This document shows positions 36,861 through 46,105 of a stretch of 64,000 nucleotides of DNA, piece by piece. The notes below the pieces were generated by a model. That model was not told where the DNA came from and ran no database searches. It saw only the letters and a program-made list of their open reading frames with translations. The DNA comes from Acidiphilium sp. (lineage in GTDB: Bacteria; Pseudomonadota; Alphaproteobacteria; Acetobacterales; Acetobacteraceae), in the NCBI GenBank assembly GCA_028688905.1, contig JAQTXH010000001.1, forward strand, positions 248,001 to 312,000, read 5' to 3'. The stretch's first letter is position 1; every line of letters starts with the position of its first letter. Position numbers and translations under genes: made by a program.

Positions 36861-38612
36861 TCAGCCGGCACGGCCGAACATGCGTTCGAGGTCGGTGCGG
36901 GTGAGTTTCAGCACGGTGGGGCGGCCGTGCGGGCACGTCTGGGCGAGGGGGGTGGTTTCCATCGCGCGCAGCAGGGCGGCCATTTCATCGAGGCCCAGGC
37001 GACGGCCGGCGCGGATCGAGCGGTGGCACGCCATGCGGATCAGCACGGCGTCGAGCCGCGTGGTGAGGGCGGCGGCGGTGCCGGTTTCGGCCAGGGTGTC
37101 GGCAATGTCGCGCAGCAACACCCCCGGATCGGCGCGGTGCAGGGCGGCAGGGATCGCGCGGATCAGGATCGCCCCAGGACCGAAGGCCTCGATTTCGACG
37201 CCGAGTTCGCCGAGCGTGCCGGCAGCGGCGAGCAGGCGGGTGGCGTCATCATCGGGCAGATCGACCGGAAGCGGGCTGAGCAGTCCCTGGCTGGCAATGC
37301 CGCCGGCGTCCCGCTCCGCCCGCAGCCTGATTTCGGTGAGGCGTTCATGCGCGGCATGCTGATCGACCAGGACCAGCGACCCATCGGCCGTCTGCGCCAG
37401 AATATAGGTGTCGAACACCTGGGCGATCGGGGTGCCGAGCGGATAGTCGGTACCGGGTTCCGGCGGTTCATGCCGGCGCAGGCCGGGCGGCAGATCGAAC
37501 CCGAACGCCACCTCGGCTTCGGCAAACCCCCGTGATTGCGCCCGTGATGCCAGGGACGGTGCCGCCGGATACGGCCACGCGGCGGTGGCGCGGGCGGGGT
37601 CGAGGCGCAGCGCCGGGGCGGCGGCAATGGTGGCCGGCATGGCGAGATGGCGCTGGATCGCCCCGATCACCAGGCTGCGCACCGCATCGGGTTCGGCAAA
37701 GCGCAGTTCCGATTTGGCCGGATGCACGTTCACATCGAGCCGTTCAGGCGGGATTTCAAGCCACAGGGCCGCCACCGGATGCCGCCCCGCGGGGATGGCG
37801 TCGCGATAGCCGATCCGCAGTGCCATCCGCAGCAGCGGGTCGCGCACCGGGCGGGCGTTGACCATCATGTGCTGATGTCGCGCCGAAGCGCGGGTCAGGC
37901 TGGCCGGCGACATGAAGCCGGTGAGGCGGATGTCCTCGCGCACCACCTCGAGCGCAATCAGTGCCGCGCTGTCGCCGCGTCCGTACAGGGCGGCAACCCG
38001 GGCGCGGCGGTCCTGCGCCGGCAGGTCGAAACTCGTCGCCCCATCAATGGTCAGGCTGAACGCGACTTCGGCGGCGGCCAAAGCGAGGTGCCGCACCACA
38101 TCGGCGCAGGCGCTGGCTTCGGCGGCGACCGAGCGCAGAAACTTGCGCCGCGCGGGTGTGGCGTAAAACAAATCCTCGACAATGGCGCAAGTGCCGAACG
38201 GGGCCGCGACCGGGGATATCGCGCCGACGCAGCCGCCTGCGACGGTGATTCGTGCCGCGACATCCTGGCCGCGCGGGCGCGAGGTGATCGTCAGGCGCGC
38301 CGCCGCTCCGATCGAGGGCAATGCCTCGCCGCGAAACCCGAGGGTCGCGATCCGGACCAGGGCTTCATCGGTCAGTTTCGAGGTGGCGTGGCGCTCGATC
38401 GCCAGCGCCAGTTCGGCCTCGGGGATGCCCTCGCCGTCGTCGCTCACCTCGATTCGGGCGATGCCGCCGCCGGTGATGCTGACGGCGATGCGGCGTGCCG
38501 CGGCGTCGAGCGCGTTTTCGACCAGTTCCTTCACTGCCGCCGCCGGCCGCTCGATCACCTCGCCGGCGGCAATGCGGTTGATCGTGGCCGGGGTCAGGAG
38601 TCGGATCGCCAT
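36861..38612 (-). CDS. mutL: DNA mismatch repair protein MutL
   Basis: About 583 residues from ATG 38612 (MAIRLLTPATINRIAAGEVIERP). GHKL ATPase motifs: KELVENALDA, SDDGEGIP, and LGFRGEALPSIG. The C-terminal dimerisation domain carries DQHAAHERLTEIRL and ACHRSIRAGRRL, and CPHGRPT near the end, as in MutL proteins. The DQHAAHERL segment resembles the endonuclease-type DQHAxxE motif, so it may be a nicking MutL, as expected outside the MutH-bearing gammaproteobacteria. Confidence 0.96.
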   Translation of the reverse strand: MAIRLLTPATINRIAAGEVIERPAAAVKELVENALDAAARRIAVSITGGGIARIEVSDDGEGIPEAELALAIERHATSKLTDEALVRIATLGFRGEALPSIGAAARLTITSRPRGQDVAARITVAGGCVGAISPVAAPFGTCAIVEDLFYATPARRKFLRSVAAEASACADVVRHLALAAAEVAFSLTIDGATSFDLPAQDRRARVAALYGRGDSAALIALEVVREDIRLTGFMSPASLTRASARHQHMMVNARPVRDPLLRMALRIGYRDAIPAGRHPVAALWLEIPPERLDVNVHPAKSELRFAEPDAVRSLVIGAIQRHLAMPATIAAAPALRLDPARATAAWPYPAAPSLASRAQSRGFAEAEVAFGFDLPPGLRRHEPPEPGTDYPLGTPIAQVFDTYILAQTADGSLVLVDQHAAHERLTEIRLRAERDAGGIASQGLLSPLPVDLPDDDATRLLAAAGTLGELGVEIEAFGPGAILIRAIPAALHRADPGVLLRDIADTLAETGTAAALTTRLDAVLIRMACHRSIRAGRRLGLDEMAALLRAMETTPLAQTCPHGRPTVLKLTRTDLERMFGRAG

Positions 38613-38767
38613 GCGGTCATCTAATGCGGTTTGACCAACTCTGTCCAAATCACTCCGGTCAAATCAATCCGGTCGCATCACTTTGGGCACCAACCGCGAT
38701 CACCGCCTCGGCTTGGCAAAGCCGCCGCGATGATCGAAGCTGTTGTTCGAATATTTAAGGACACGCC

Positions 38768-39667
38768 ATGGCCAGTCTTGCCGCGCATCTGCTCAACCCG
38801 TTCCTGCGCTATCAAGTCAAGCGCAAGCTTTCGCATGCGGGCGATACCGCATCCATCCGCAAAGCTTTCGAGTCGAGGCTGCCCGTCCCGCGCGGGGTGA
38901 GCTACACCGAAGCGGTGATCGGGGGCATCGCGGGCGAATGGGTGGAACCGGCCGAGGGCGCGGGTCCGACGATGACGCTGCTGTATTTTCATGGCGGGGC
39001 CTACATGGTGTGTTCGGCCCGGACCCACCGGCCGATTACCGGCAGCTTCGCCCAGCGCGGCGTGCGGGTGTTCGCCGCCAATTACCGCCTGGCTCCGGAA
39101 CATCCGTTTCCGGCTGCGGTCGACGACGGTGTGGCCGCGTATCGCGGCCTGCTCGATCAGGGTACCGCCCCCGCGCACCTCGCCATCGCGGGGGATTCCG
39201 CCGGCGGTGGTCTCGCCCTGGCGGTGCTGCTCAAGGCGCGTGCCGCCGGACTGCCGATGCCCGCGCGCGCCGTGCTGTTCTCGCCCTGGACCGATCTGGC
39301 CGGCACCGGCGCGAGCGCGATCGAAAACGACGGGCGCGATCCGATGATCAAGGGCGGCAAAGTTCCCGAAGGGGCCGCGATCTACCTCAACGGGGCTGAC
39401 AACTGCGACCCCTTGGCCTCACCGCTCTACGCCGATCTGACGGGTCTGCCGCCGCTGATGATCCATGTCGGGGCCAACGAGGTGCTGCGCGACGACAGTG
39501 TGCGGTTCGATGCCAAGGCGCGCGCGGCCGGCGTACCCAGCCTGCTGCGGGTTTGGCCGGTGGTCGCGCATGTCTGGCCGATGTTTCACAGTTTCGTGCC
39601 GGAAGGGCGGCAGACGCTCGACGAAAGCGCCGCCTTCATCCGTGGTGCGGAGCGTGGTGCCGCCTGA
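38768..39667 (+). CDS. Alpha/beta hydrolase of the hormone-sensitive-lipase (esterase) family
   Basis: 299 residues. The oxyanion-hole motif is YFHGGAYMVCS near residue 80, the nucleophile elbow is GDSAGGGLAL near residue 145, the acid residue lies near GANEVLRDDS, and the catalytic His is in VAHVWPMFH. This is the HSL/acetyl-esterase pattern, acting on short-chain esters. Its 3' end overlaps the convergent MFS gene by 32 bp. Natural substrate is unknown. Confidence 0.93.
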   Translation: MASLAAHLLNPFLRYQVKRKLSHAGDTASIRKAFESRLPVPRGVSYTEAVIGGIAGEWVEPAEGAGPTMTLLYFHGGAYMVCSARTHRPITGSFAQRGVRVFAANYRLAPEHPFPAAVDDGVAAYRGLLDQGTAPAHLAIAGDSAGGGLALAVLLKARAAGLPMPARAVLFSPWTDLAGTGASAIENDGRDPMIKGGKVPEGAAIYLNGADNCDPLASPLYADLTGLPPLMIHVGANEVLRDDSVRFDAKARAAGVPSLLRVWPVVAHVWPMFHSFVPEGRQTLDESAAFIRGAERGAA

Positions 39668-40856
39668 TTTCATTGGTGCCGAAATAGACCAGAGCGGCGG
39701 CGGGTGCCGCTGCTCCGGCGGTTGCGACCAAGGCCCAGCCACCCCGGATCAGCAGCGCGCTCGCCACCGCCGACCCGGTGGCACCGCCCGCAAAAAACGC
39801 GGCCATATAGGCCCCGTTCAGCCGGGCGCGGAGTTCGGGGGCCAGCGCATAGATCGCGCGCTGACCCAGCACATTGTTCGCCTGCACCCCGAAATCGAGC
39901 GCCACCCCGGCGAGGGCGAGCAGCACCACGCTATGATCGGCCGCCCCCAGCGCGGAAACCCCGAACGAGGCGAGAATCAGGCTCAGCGACACCGCACTGC
40001 CGGCACGGCCATAGCCGGCGTCGGCCAGCCGCCCCGCCAGGGGTGCCGAGATTGCGCCCGCCGCCCCTACCAGCGCGAATACCGCGATCCCGAACTGGGT
40101 GTAGTGAAACGCCCGGGTCAGAAACAGCGGCACCGCCGTCCAGTACAGGCTGAACGCCCCGAAGGCGGCACATTGATAGGCAGCCCGGCGGCGCAGCGTC
40201 GGTTCGGTAAGGTAGAGGCGGAACATGCTGGCGATCAGCTCGCCATACCCGTGATCGGCCTTCGGCGTCACGCGCGGTAGTTTGGCGCGCAGCACCAGTG
40301 CCAGCCCCGCCATTCCCATCGCCGAGATCGCGAACACCGCCCGCCATCCCGCCACATAGGCAATCAGGCTGGCCACCGGCCGGGCGAGCAATATGCCGAG
40401 AACCAGGCCGCCCATCACATTGCCCACCACCCGGCCACGCACGGCGTCGGGCGTCAGGGTCGCGATCATCGGCACCAATATTTGCACAGCACTTGAACAC
40501 AAACCAGTCAGCAAGGCCGCCGCGAGAAAAATCGGCCAGGACCACGCGAGGGCGGCAGCCGCGAGCGCCAGCACCGAGGCGGCGACCAGCCGCACGGCGA
40601 GGGCACGATTCTCGACCAGATCGCCCAGCGGAACCAACAGCAGCAAGCCGGTGGCGTATCCCAGTTGGGTGAAGGTCACCAGCAGGCTGGCGACGGAGTC
40701 GGGCAGATGCAGCGCCGGTGCGATCAGGCCGACCAGCGGCTGCGCGTAATACAAGTTGGCCACCACCGCCCCGGCGGCGATCGCGTACATCACCACCAGC
40801 CCGGTCGGCGGCGCTGCCGGTACCGTGGCGCGATCCTGAGTCATGTTTTGCGACAT
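39636..40856 (-). CDS. MFS transporter
   Basis: 406 residues (394 if the second ATG, at 40820, were used; an ATG at 40844 is also possible) with twelve hydrophobic spans. The start VVANLYYAQPLVGLIA and the loop 2-3 motif GDLVENRALAVR fit the drug/sugar-efflux branch related to YnfM/NepI-like exporters. Function is probably small-molecule efflux; substrate is unknown. It is convergent with and overlaps the esterase gene. Confidence 0.88.
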   Translation of the reverse strand: MSQNMTQDRATVPAAPPTGLVVMYAIAAGAVVANLYYAQPLVGLIAPALHLPDSVASLLVTFTQLGYATGLLLLVPLGDLVENRALAVRLVAASVLALAAAALAWSWPIFLAAALLTGLCSSAVQILVPMIATLTPDAVRGRVVGNVMGGLVLGILLARPVASLIAYVAGWRAVFAISAMGMAGLALVLRAKLPRVTPKADHGYGELIASMFRLYLTEPTLRRRAAYQCAAFGAFSLYWTAVPLFLTRAFHYTQFGIAVFALVGAAGAISAPLAGRLADAGYGRAGSAVSLSLILASFGVSALGAADHSVVLLALAGVALDFGVQANNVLGQRAIYALAPELRARLNGAYMAAFFAGGATGSAVASALLIRGGWALVATAGAAAPAAALVYFGTNEIRRHHAPHHG

Positions 40857-40904
40857 GGCACCGGATATGACCCGTCAGCCAGCCGCTTCAACCGGCGGTG
40901 TGGC

Positions 40905-41483
40905 TCAAAATATGCTGAAAAGCCGGTCCAGCAGCCCTTTGGGTTGCGCGGTGCTTTGCTGCGGCGTGGAGCCGGTGGTCGCGGGCGCGCCGAGAGCGGC
41001 GTTTTCCTGCAACCGCCGCTGTTCGCCCGAGGCGTTGACGATGGTCTGGCCATTGTTCGCGCCGCCGAACGACATCAATGACGAAATAAATCCCGGGCTG
41101 CGGCTTTCAAGCTCGGCCTGATGATCGACGGTTGCCCTAATCCCGGCGGGCGGCGGCGGCCCGGCTTGCTGCAGCAATGCCTCCTGCCCTGGCCCCATGC
41201 TGGTGTCGGTTTTGGCGAGCGCGGTCTGTGGGGCCAGAACCTCCTCGGCCTGTTGCGAGGCGGAGACCTGCTGCGGCCGTGGTGCGCCGGGTTGCGGAGC
41301 CGGAAGCGTCAGGTCCGGCGGCATCGACAGTGGCGCTTCGCTCGCGACATCGTAGGCGTCGGGCGGGGTCACTTCGAGGCCAAAGGTTTTCGATGCATCG
41401 CTGCACCCGGCAAGCCCCAAGGTCGCGGCGAAAGCAATGACGGCGAGGGTCGCGGGTGCTGCCAGGCGGGATGATCGGATCAT
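40905..41483 (-). CDS. DUF3035 lipoprotein
   Basis: 192 residues. Signal peptide with lipobox LAGC, then the DUF3035 pattern [30 protein letters not shown], followed by a Pro/Gln-rich linker and the C-terminal [11 protein letters not shown]. The family is widespread beside lspA in alphaproteobacteria; its role is not established, though a cell-envelope function is likely. Its start overlaps the lspA stop by ATGA. Confidence 0.86.
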   Translation of the reverse strand: MIRSSRLAAPATLAVIAFAATLGLAGCSDASKTFGLEVTPPDAYDVASEAPLSMPPDLTLPAPQPGAPRPQQVSASQQAEEVLAPQTALAKTDTSMGPGQEALLQQAGPPPPAGIRATVDHQAELESRSPGFISSLMSFGGANNGQTIVNASGEQRRLQENAALGAPATTGSTPQQSTAQPKGLLDRLFSIF

Positions 41484-41989
41484 GGTGCCTCCTTATCGCC
41501 GCGCGTGGCACCGGGCAAGGGAGCGGGCGCATCGCGGCGAACCATATTCTCGATAATCAGGGTACCTACGCCGCAGACGATGGCGGCGTCGGCCAGGTTG
41601 AACACATACCAGTGATACGGCCCGATGTGGGCGTCGATGAAATCGACCACCGCGCCATAACGGATTCGCGACACCACATTCCCGATCGCGCCACCGATGA
41701 TCGTGCCGGTGGCGAGCGTGGTGGTCAGGTAGGCGGCCCGCCACAGCCAGATCGCCAGTGCGATAATCGCGACAATGGCGACCACGATCAGCAGTACCGT
41801 CGCGTTGTCGCCAGCCAGGATGCCGAAGGTGACGCCGTGGTTCCAGACCATTGCGAAATTGAGTACCGGCAGAATGCGCACAACGCCACGCTGTGGCAGG
41901 TCGAGGCCATAGAGCACCCAGTATTTCGACGCCTGATCGGCGGCGAGGACGAGGAGGGCGGTGAGCAGGCCGGCGAGGCGGCGGTTCAT
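41480..41989 (-). CDS. lspA: Lipoprotein signal peptidase II
   Basis: About 169 residues from ATG 41989, which overlaps the ileS stop (ATGA). Four membrane spans; the catalytic aspartates are in [20 protein letters not shown] and FNLADAAI. LspA cleaves the signal peptide from prolipoproteins, which would include the DUF3035 lipoprotein encoded next. The ileS-lspA pairing is widely conserved. Confidence 0.96.
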   Translation of the reverse strand: MNRRLAGLLTALLVLAADQASKYWVLYGLDLPQRGVVRILPVLNFAMVWNHGVTFGILAGDNATVLLIVVAIVAIIALAIWLWRAAYLTTTLATGTIIGGAIGNVVSRIRYGAVVDFIDAHIGPYHWYVFNLADAAIVCGVGTLIIENMVRRDAPAPLPGATRGDKEAP

Positions 41990-44874
41990 GTCACATACGC
42001 GCAGCAACGGCGGCACAGCGCCGGGTGGGCGTGGTTTTCCCCCACTTCAGGCAGCACCTGCCAGCAGCGGGCGCATTTGGTGCCGGGGGCGATCTCGATT
42101 TTCGGCAGGGCGCGCAACGGGGCGGCGGTGCCGGCCCCGGCTTCGTCAGGAGCGATCAGGGTTTCGGCGGCGGAGGTGATCAGCAATTCCGCCCAATCGA
42201 CGCTCTGCAACGCGATCGGCGCATCGACGGCGAGGGTGAGGGTGATTTTCGCTTGCAGCGACGAGGCGATGTCGCCGGTGCGGCGCGCATCTTCCAACTG
42301 GGTGTTGGCGAGTTTGCGCACCGCGCGGATTTCCGACCAGCCGGCATCGAGCGCCGGATCGCGCCAGTCGGCGGGCACGACCGGAAACTGTTCCAGATGC
42401 ACACACGCATCCTCGCCGAAGCGGGCGCGCCAGGCTTCGTCGGCGGTGAAAGGCAGGACCGGGGCGAGCCAGGTGGTGAGGCAGTGGTGGAGGATGTCGA
42501 GCAGGGTGCGGGCGGCGCGGCGGGTTTCGCTTTGTTTGAGTTGGCGACCCTCGGCGTCGAGCATCACGTCGCAATAGAGGGCGTCCTTGCGGATGTCGAA
42601 ATAGAAGGCGGAGAGGTCGTTGTTGCAGAATTGGTGGATCGCGGGATAGACGCCGGTCCAATCATGGGTTTCGACGGCGCGGCGGCGCAGGGCGTCGAGT
42701 TCGGCGAGTTTGTGGAGCATGTAGCGCTCCAGCTCGGGCATGGCGGCGGGTTCGAGGATTTCGGCTGCGGTGAACCCATCGAGGCTGCCGAGAATCCAGC
42801 GGAGCGTGTTGCGGATGCGGCGGTAGAGGTCGGCCTGTTGTTTGAGGATGTCGCGGCCGATGCGCAGATCGTTATGCACGTCGGAGTTCATCACCCAGAG
42901 GCGGAGGATGTCGGCCCCATAGAGGTCGATGACTTCCTGCGGGGCGGTGACGTTGCCGAGGGATTTCGACATTTTGCGGCCCTGCTCGTCGAGCACGAAA
43001 CCATCGGTGACGATGGCTTTGAAGGGCGCTGCGCCGCGGGTGCCGATGGCTTCGAGCAGCGAGGCCTGGAACCAGCCGCGATGCTGATCCGAGCCTTCGA
43101 GGTAGAGATCGGCCGGCCAGGGCATATTGCGGGCTTCGAGGACGAAGGCGTGGGTCGAGCCGCTTTCGAACCAGACGTCGACGATGTCGAACACCTGTTC
43201 GTAATCGTCGGGGTTGTAGTCGTTGCCGAGGAAATCGGCGGCGGGGCGGGCGTACCAGGCATCGGCCCCTTCGGTTTCGAACAGGGCGCGGGTGCGGGCG
43301 AAGACTGTGGGGTCGGTCAGAATGGATTTGTCGGTTTTGCTGACGAAGATGGCGATGGGCACGCCCCAGGCGCGCTGGCGGGAGATGCACCAGTCGGGGC
43401 GGGATTCGACCATCGAGCGGATGCGGTTGCGCCCGGCATCGGGGACGAAGCGGGTGGCGTCGAGGGCGGCGAGGGCCTTGTGCCGTATCGTGTCCGTATC
43501 TTGAACCCTATCCATATGGATAAACCAATTTGGTCGAGCCAAATAAATCAAAGGTGCTTTTGAACGCCATGAATGCGGATAAGAGTGAACAAACTCCTCG
43601 CGTTTAAGCAATGTGCCTGCGTTTTCAAGCGCACGACAAACTGGGTCAGCGGCCTTATAAACATGCATTCCAGCGAACAACGGAACATTTGAAGCATAAG
43701 TTCCGTCATCTTGGACAGAGTTTTCCGGGACTTCAATAGCGGATATTGTACAAAGGACGAAATCATCTGCACCGTGTGCAGGAGCCATATGTACAAAACC
43801 AGTCCCAGCTTCGGTAGTCACAAATACGTTGTCAAGTAAAACGGGGACGTCGAAATCATAACCATACCCGCGTAGTGGATGGGCGCATTTTGTATGCCCC
43901 CAGGAACCAAATTCGTGCCCCTTTAATTTTAGCGTAACAGTGTAATCTTCAATTCCAATCTTCTTTGAGAATTCAGAAACAAGATTCTCCGCAACAACAA
44001 GAGATTCTCCTGCGATTGCGCGGCTGCCATCCGTCGTCTTATTAACGGTGATAACGACATAATCAATATCAGCGCCCGCAGCGATCGCTCGGTTTCCAGG
44101 TATTGTCCAAGGTGTTGTAGTCCAAATTACGATGGAGCTTCCGTTCAAATCCGGTAGCCCCTCTTGCACGTTCGGAATAGCGCGAACTGTTTGAACAATA
44201 GGAAACCGCACCCAGATCGCGGTATCGGTCTTGTCCTGATATTCGACTTCGGCTTCGGCGAGGGCGGTTTTTTCGACGGGGCTCCACATGACAGGGCGGA
44301 GGCCGCGGTAGAGGGCACCGTTGGCCGCGAATTTGTGGATTTCGGCGGCGATGGCGGCTTCGGAGGGGAAATCCATGGTGGCGTAGCGCTGCGCCCAGTT
44401 GCCTTCGACGCCGAGGCGTTTGAATTCGGCGGCCTGGATGTCGAGCCATTTGGCGGCGTAGGCGCGGCATTCGGCGCGGAAATCGAGGACCGGCACGTCG
44501 TCCTTGTTGCGGCCTGCCTTGCGGTACTGCGATTCGACCATCCATTCGATCGGCAGGCCGTGGCAATCCCAGCCGGGGACGTAATTGGCATCGAACCCGG
44601 CCATCTGGCGGGCGCGGTTGATGACGTCCTTATGGATTTTGTTCAGGGCGTGGCCGATGTGGAGATTGCCGTTGGCGTAGGGTGGGCCGTCGTGCAGGAT
44701 GAAGGGGGTTTTTGCCGCCGAGTCAGCTCGCAACCTTGCGAACAACCCCATCGCCTGCCAGCGCGCCAGTGCTTCGGGTTCGCGTTGGGGCAAATCGCCG
44801 CGCATCGGAAACGGGGTGCGCGGCAGAAACACGGTGCCGCGATAGTCGCGTTCTGGGGTGAGGGTATCGTTCAT
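41986..44874 (-). CDS. ileS: Isoleucyl-tRNA synthetase (mosaic gene)
   Basis: 962 residues. Class I motifs: HIGH-type [16 protein letters not shown] near residue 65 and KMSKSLGN near residue 640. The CP1 editing domain has [10 protein letters not shown] near residue 255 and [16 protein letters not shown] near residue 360. The C-terminal zinc site is [13 protein letters not shown] with a second cysteine pair CRRC. Residues about 222-462 (bases 43490-44210) are encoded by DNA of about 45% G+C with different codon choice, against over 60% on both sides, while the reading frame stays intact. This suggests replacement of the editing domain by recombination. Confidence 0.96.
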   Translation of the reverse strand: MNDTLTPERDYRGTVFLPRTPFPMRGDLPQREPEALARWQAMGLFARLRADSAAKTPFILHDGPPYANGNLHIGHALNKIHKDVINRARQMAGFDANYVPGWDCHGLPIEWMVESQYRKAGRNKDDVPVLDFRAECRAYAAKWLDIQAAEFKRLGVEGNWAQRYATMDFPSEAAIAAEIHKFAANGALYRGLRPVMWSPVEKTALAEAEVEYQDKTDTAIWVRFPIVQTVRAIPNVQEGLPDLNGSSIVIWTTTPWTIPGNRAIAAGADIDYVVITVNKTTDGSRAIAGESLVVAENLVSEFSKKIGIEDYTVTLKLKGHEFGSWGHTKCAHPLRGYGYDFDVPVLLDNVFVTTEAGTGFVHMAPAHGADDFVLCTISAIEVPENSVQDDGTYASNVPLFAGMHVYKAADPVCRALENAGTLLKREEFVHSYPHSWRSKAPLIYLARPNWFIHMDRVQDTDTIRHKALAALDATRFVPDAGRNRIRSMVESRPDWCISRQRAWGVPIAIFVSKTDKSILTDPTVFARTRALFETEGADAWYARPAADFLGNDYNPDDYEQVFDIVDVWFESGSTHAFVLEARNMPWPADLYLEGSDQHRGWFQASLLEAIGTRGAAPFKAIVTDGFVLDEQGRKMSKSLGNVTAPQEVIDLYGADILRLWVMNSDVHNDLRIGRDILKQQADLYRRIRNTLRWILGSLDGFTAAEILEPAAMPELERYMLHKLAELDALRRRAVETHDWTGVYPAIHQFCNNDLSAFYFDIRKDALYCDVMLDAEGRQLKQSETRRAARTLLDILHHCLTTWLAPVLPFTADEAWRARFGEDACVHLEQFPVVPADWRDPALDAGWSEIRAVRKLANTQLEDARRTGDIASSLQAKITLTLAVDAPIALQSVDWAELLITSAAETLIAPDEAGAGTAAPLRALPKIEIAPGTKCARCWQVLPEVGENHAHPALCRRCCAYVT
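43490..44210 (-). other. Low-G+C block inside ileS (putative recombined segment)
   Basis: Hand counts on five 60-base lines between 43501 and 43800 give 37-48% G+C, with sharp edges near 43490 and 44210. It covers the whole CP1 editing domain in one open frame. Confidence 0.8.
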
Positions 44875-44911
44875 CGCAATCGCTCCGGCGGGAGAAAAAC
44901 AGGCGTCAGAT

Positions 44912-44933
44912 CCGGCCCTTAACCCAGGGCCGG
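44912..44933. promoter_or_regulatory. Stem-loop in ileS upstream region
   Basis: CCGGCCCT, loop TAACCC, AGGGCCGG: perfect 8-bp stem about 40 bp upstream of the ileS start, in the 296-bp divergent region before the MsrQ-like gene. It could be a leader hairpin; no T-box features (specifier loop, T-box sequence) were found. Confidence 0.35.
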
Positions 44934-45170
44934 GCGACTAATTCGCGGCGCTGACGCCGTGCGGATCTGTTGCGTGCTCATGAGCGCGTCTTATGCGAGG
45001 GTGGATGCCACCCGGTCAAGCGTCCCGCGATGGCCCGACCGGGGCGCAACCGGCCGCGGCACGGGCAGGCGTTAAAGATGTTTCATCGTCCGAACCGCCT
45101 GAAAGCCGGTATCGTCATCGGTATCATCCATAATTCCATAATATCGTCGCCCCATCCGAGTGAGTCCCGC

Positions 45171-46058
45171 ATGAGCACCATCATCCAACCCGCTGCTGCC
45201 ACCCAACCCTCTGCCCGGCCCCGCCGACCTGCGGTGTTCGGCGTTCCCTGGCGCACCCCGGCGGGGCGATTTTCGGGGCTGAAACTTGTCACTTTACTGT
45301 GCTGCATCGCCCCAACCCCCTTTATCGTCGGGCAATGGGCAACCGACAATCTCGGCGGCCGCCCGGTGCATCACGCCATGTTGGAAACCGGGTTCTGGGC
45401 AATCCGCTTCCTGATCCTCACCCTTGCCGTCACCCCGGCGCGGGCGTTGTTCGATTGGCCTCGCGTGACGATGCTGCGGCGTATGCTTGGCCTCGCCGCC
45501 GCGTTCTACACCTTCGCGCACATCATTCTCTATGCCGCCGACGAAAGCTTTGCCCTCGGCTTCGTGCTGAGCCAGATGCTTACGATATTCTATCTCATAC
45601 TCGGCACCATCGCGACTTTGGGGGTCATTGCTCTGTCGCTCACCTCGACCGATGCGGCGATGGCGCATCTGGGTAAGCGGTGGAAACTTCTGCATCGCTT
45701 GATCTATCTGATCACGGCCCTCTCGCTGTGGCATTTTTTTCTCACCCAGAAAATCGACGTCGGGCTGGCGATGGTGCCCGCCGGGCTGTTCGTCTGGCTG
45801 ATGCTGTGGCGGGGCGCGCCGCCGGGTTTCCGCCGCTCGCTGGGCGGGATCGGGCTGCTGGCGCTGGCCGCCGTGATGATCACCGCTCTGGGCGAGGCGG
45901 GGTGGTATGCCCTGAAATCCGGCATCAATCCGTGGCTGGTGCTCAAGGCCAATGTATCCACCATGCGGCCGACCGCCGCGATGTTCGTCGGTGTCGATCT
46001 CGCGCTCCTGATCCTGCTGGTCGCGGCGCGGCGGGTGCTGAAGCGGCGGGCCGCCTGA
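45171..46058 (+). CDS. msrQ: MsrQ-like haem-binding ferric-reductase-type membrane protein
   Basis: About 295 residues from ATG 45171; the open frame begins at 44970 but the upstream part has no homology-like content. The central part is the ferric-reductase-like/MsrQ domain: LILTLAVTPARALFDWP, LRRMLGLAAAFYTFAHIILYAADE, LLHRLIYLITALSLWHFFL, with haem-ligand histidines in the last two. It is longer than typical MsrQ (about 200 residues) because of extra C-terminal spans. MsrQ normally feeds electrons from quinol or flavin to the periplasmic methionine sulfoxide reductase MsrP; no msrP is visible here. Instead, 47 bp downstream begins a complex I-like gene group in the same direction. Confidence 0.82.
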   Translation: MSTIIQPAAATQPSARPRRPAVFGVPWRTPAGRFSGLKLVTLLCCIAPTPFIVGQWATDNLGGRPVHHAMLETGFWAIRFLILTLAVTPARALFDWPRVTMLRRMLGLAAAFYTFAHIILYAADESFALGFVLSQMLTIFYLILGTIATLGVIALSLTSTDAAMAHLGKRWKLLHRLIYLITALSLWHFFLTQKIDVGLAMVPAGLFVWLMLWRGAPPGFRRSLGGIGLLALAAVMITALGEAGWYALKSGINPWLVLKANVSTMRPTAAMFVGVDLALLILLVAARRVLKRRAA

Positions 46059-46105
46059 TCGTCGCCTGATGGCCGAATCGGGTCTTCCCCTGCTATAGGA
46101 GGAGC

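Noticed and set aside
42025-43563. Long plus-strand frame opposite ileS
   Set aside because: Antisense shadow; it ends where the low-G+C block begins, as expected of a composition artefact.
44875-45170. T-box leader for ileS
   Set aside because: Only a simple 8-bp hairpin is visible; no specifier loop or T-box sequence, and T-boxes are rare in proteobacteria.
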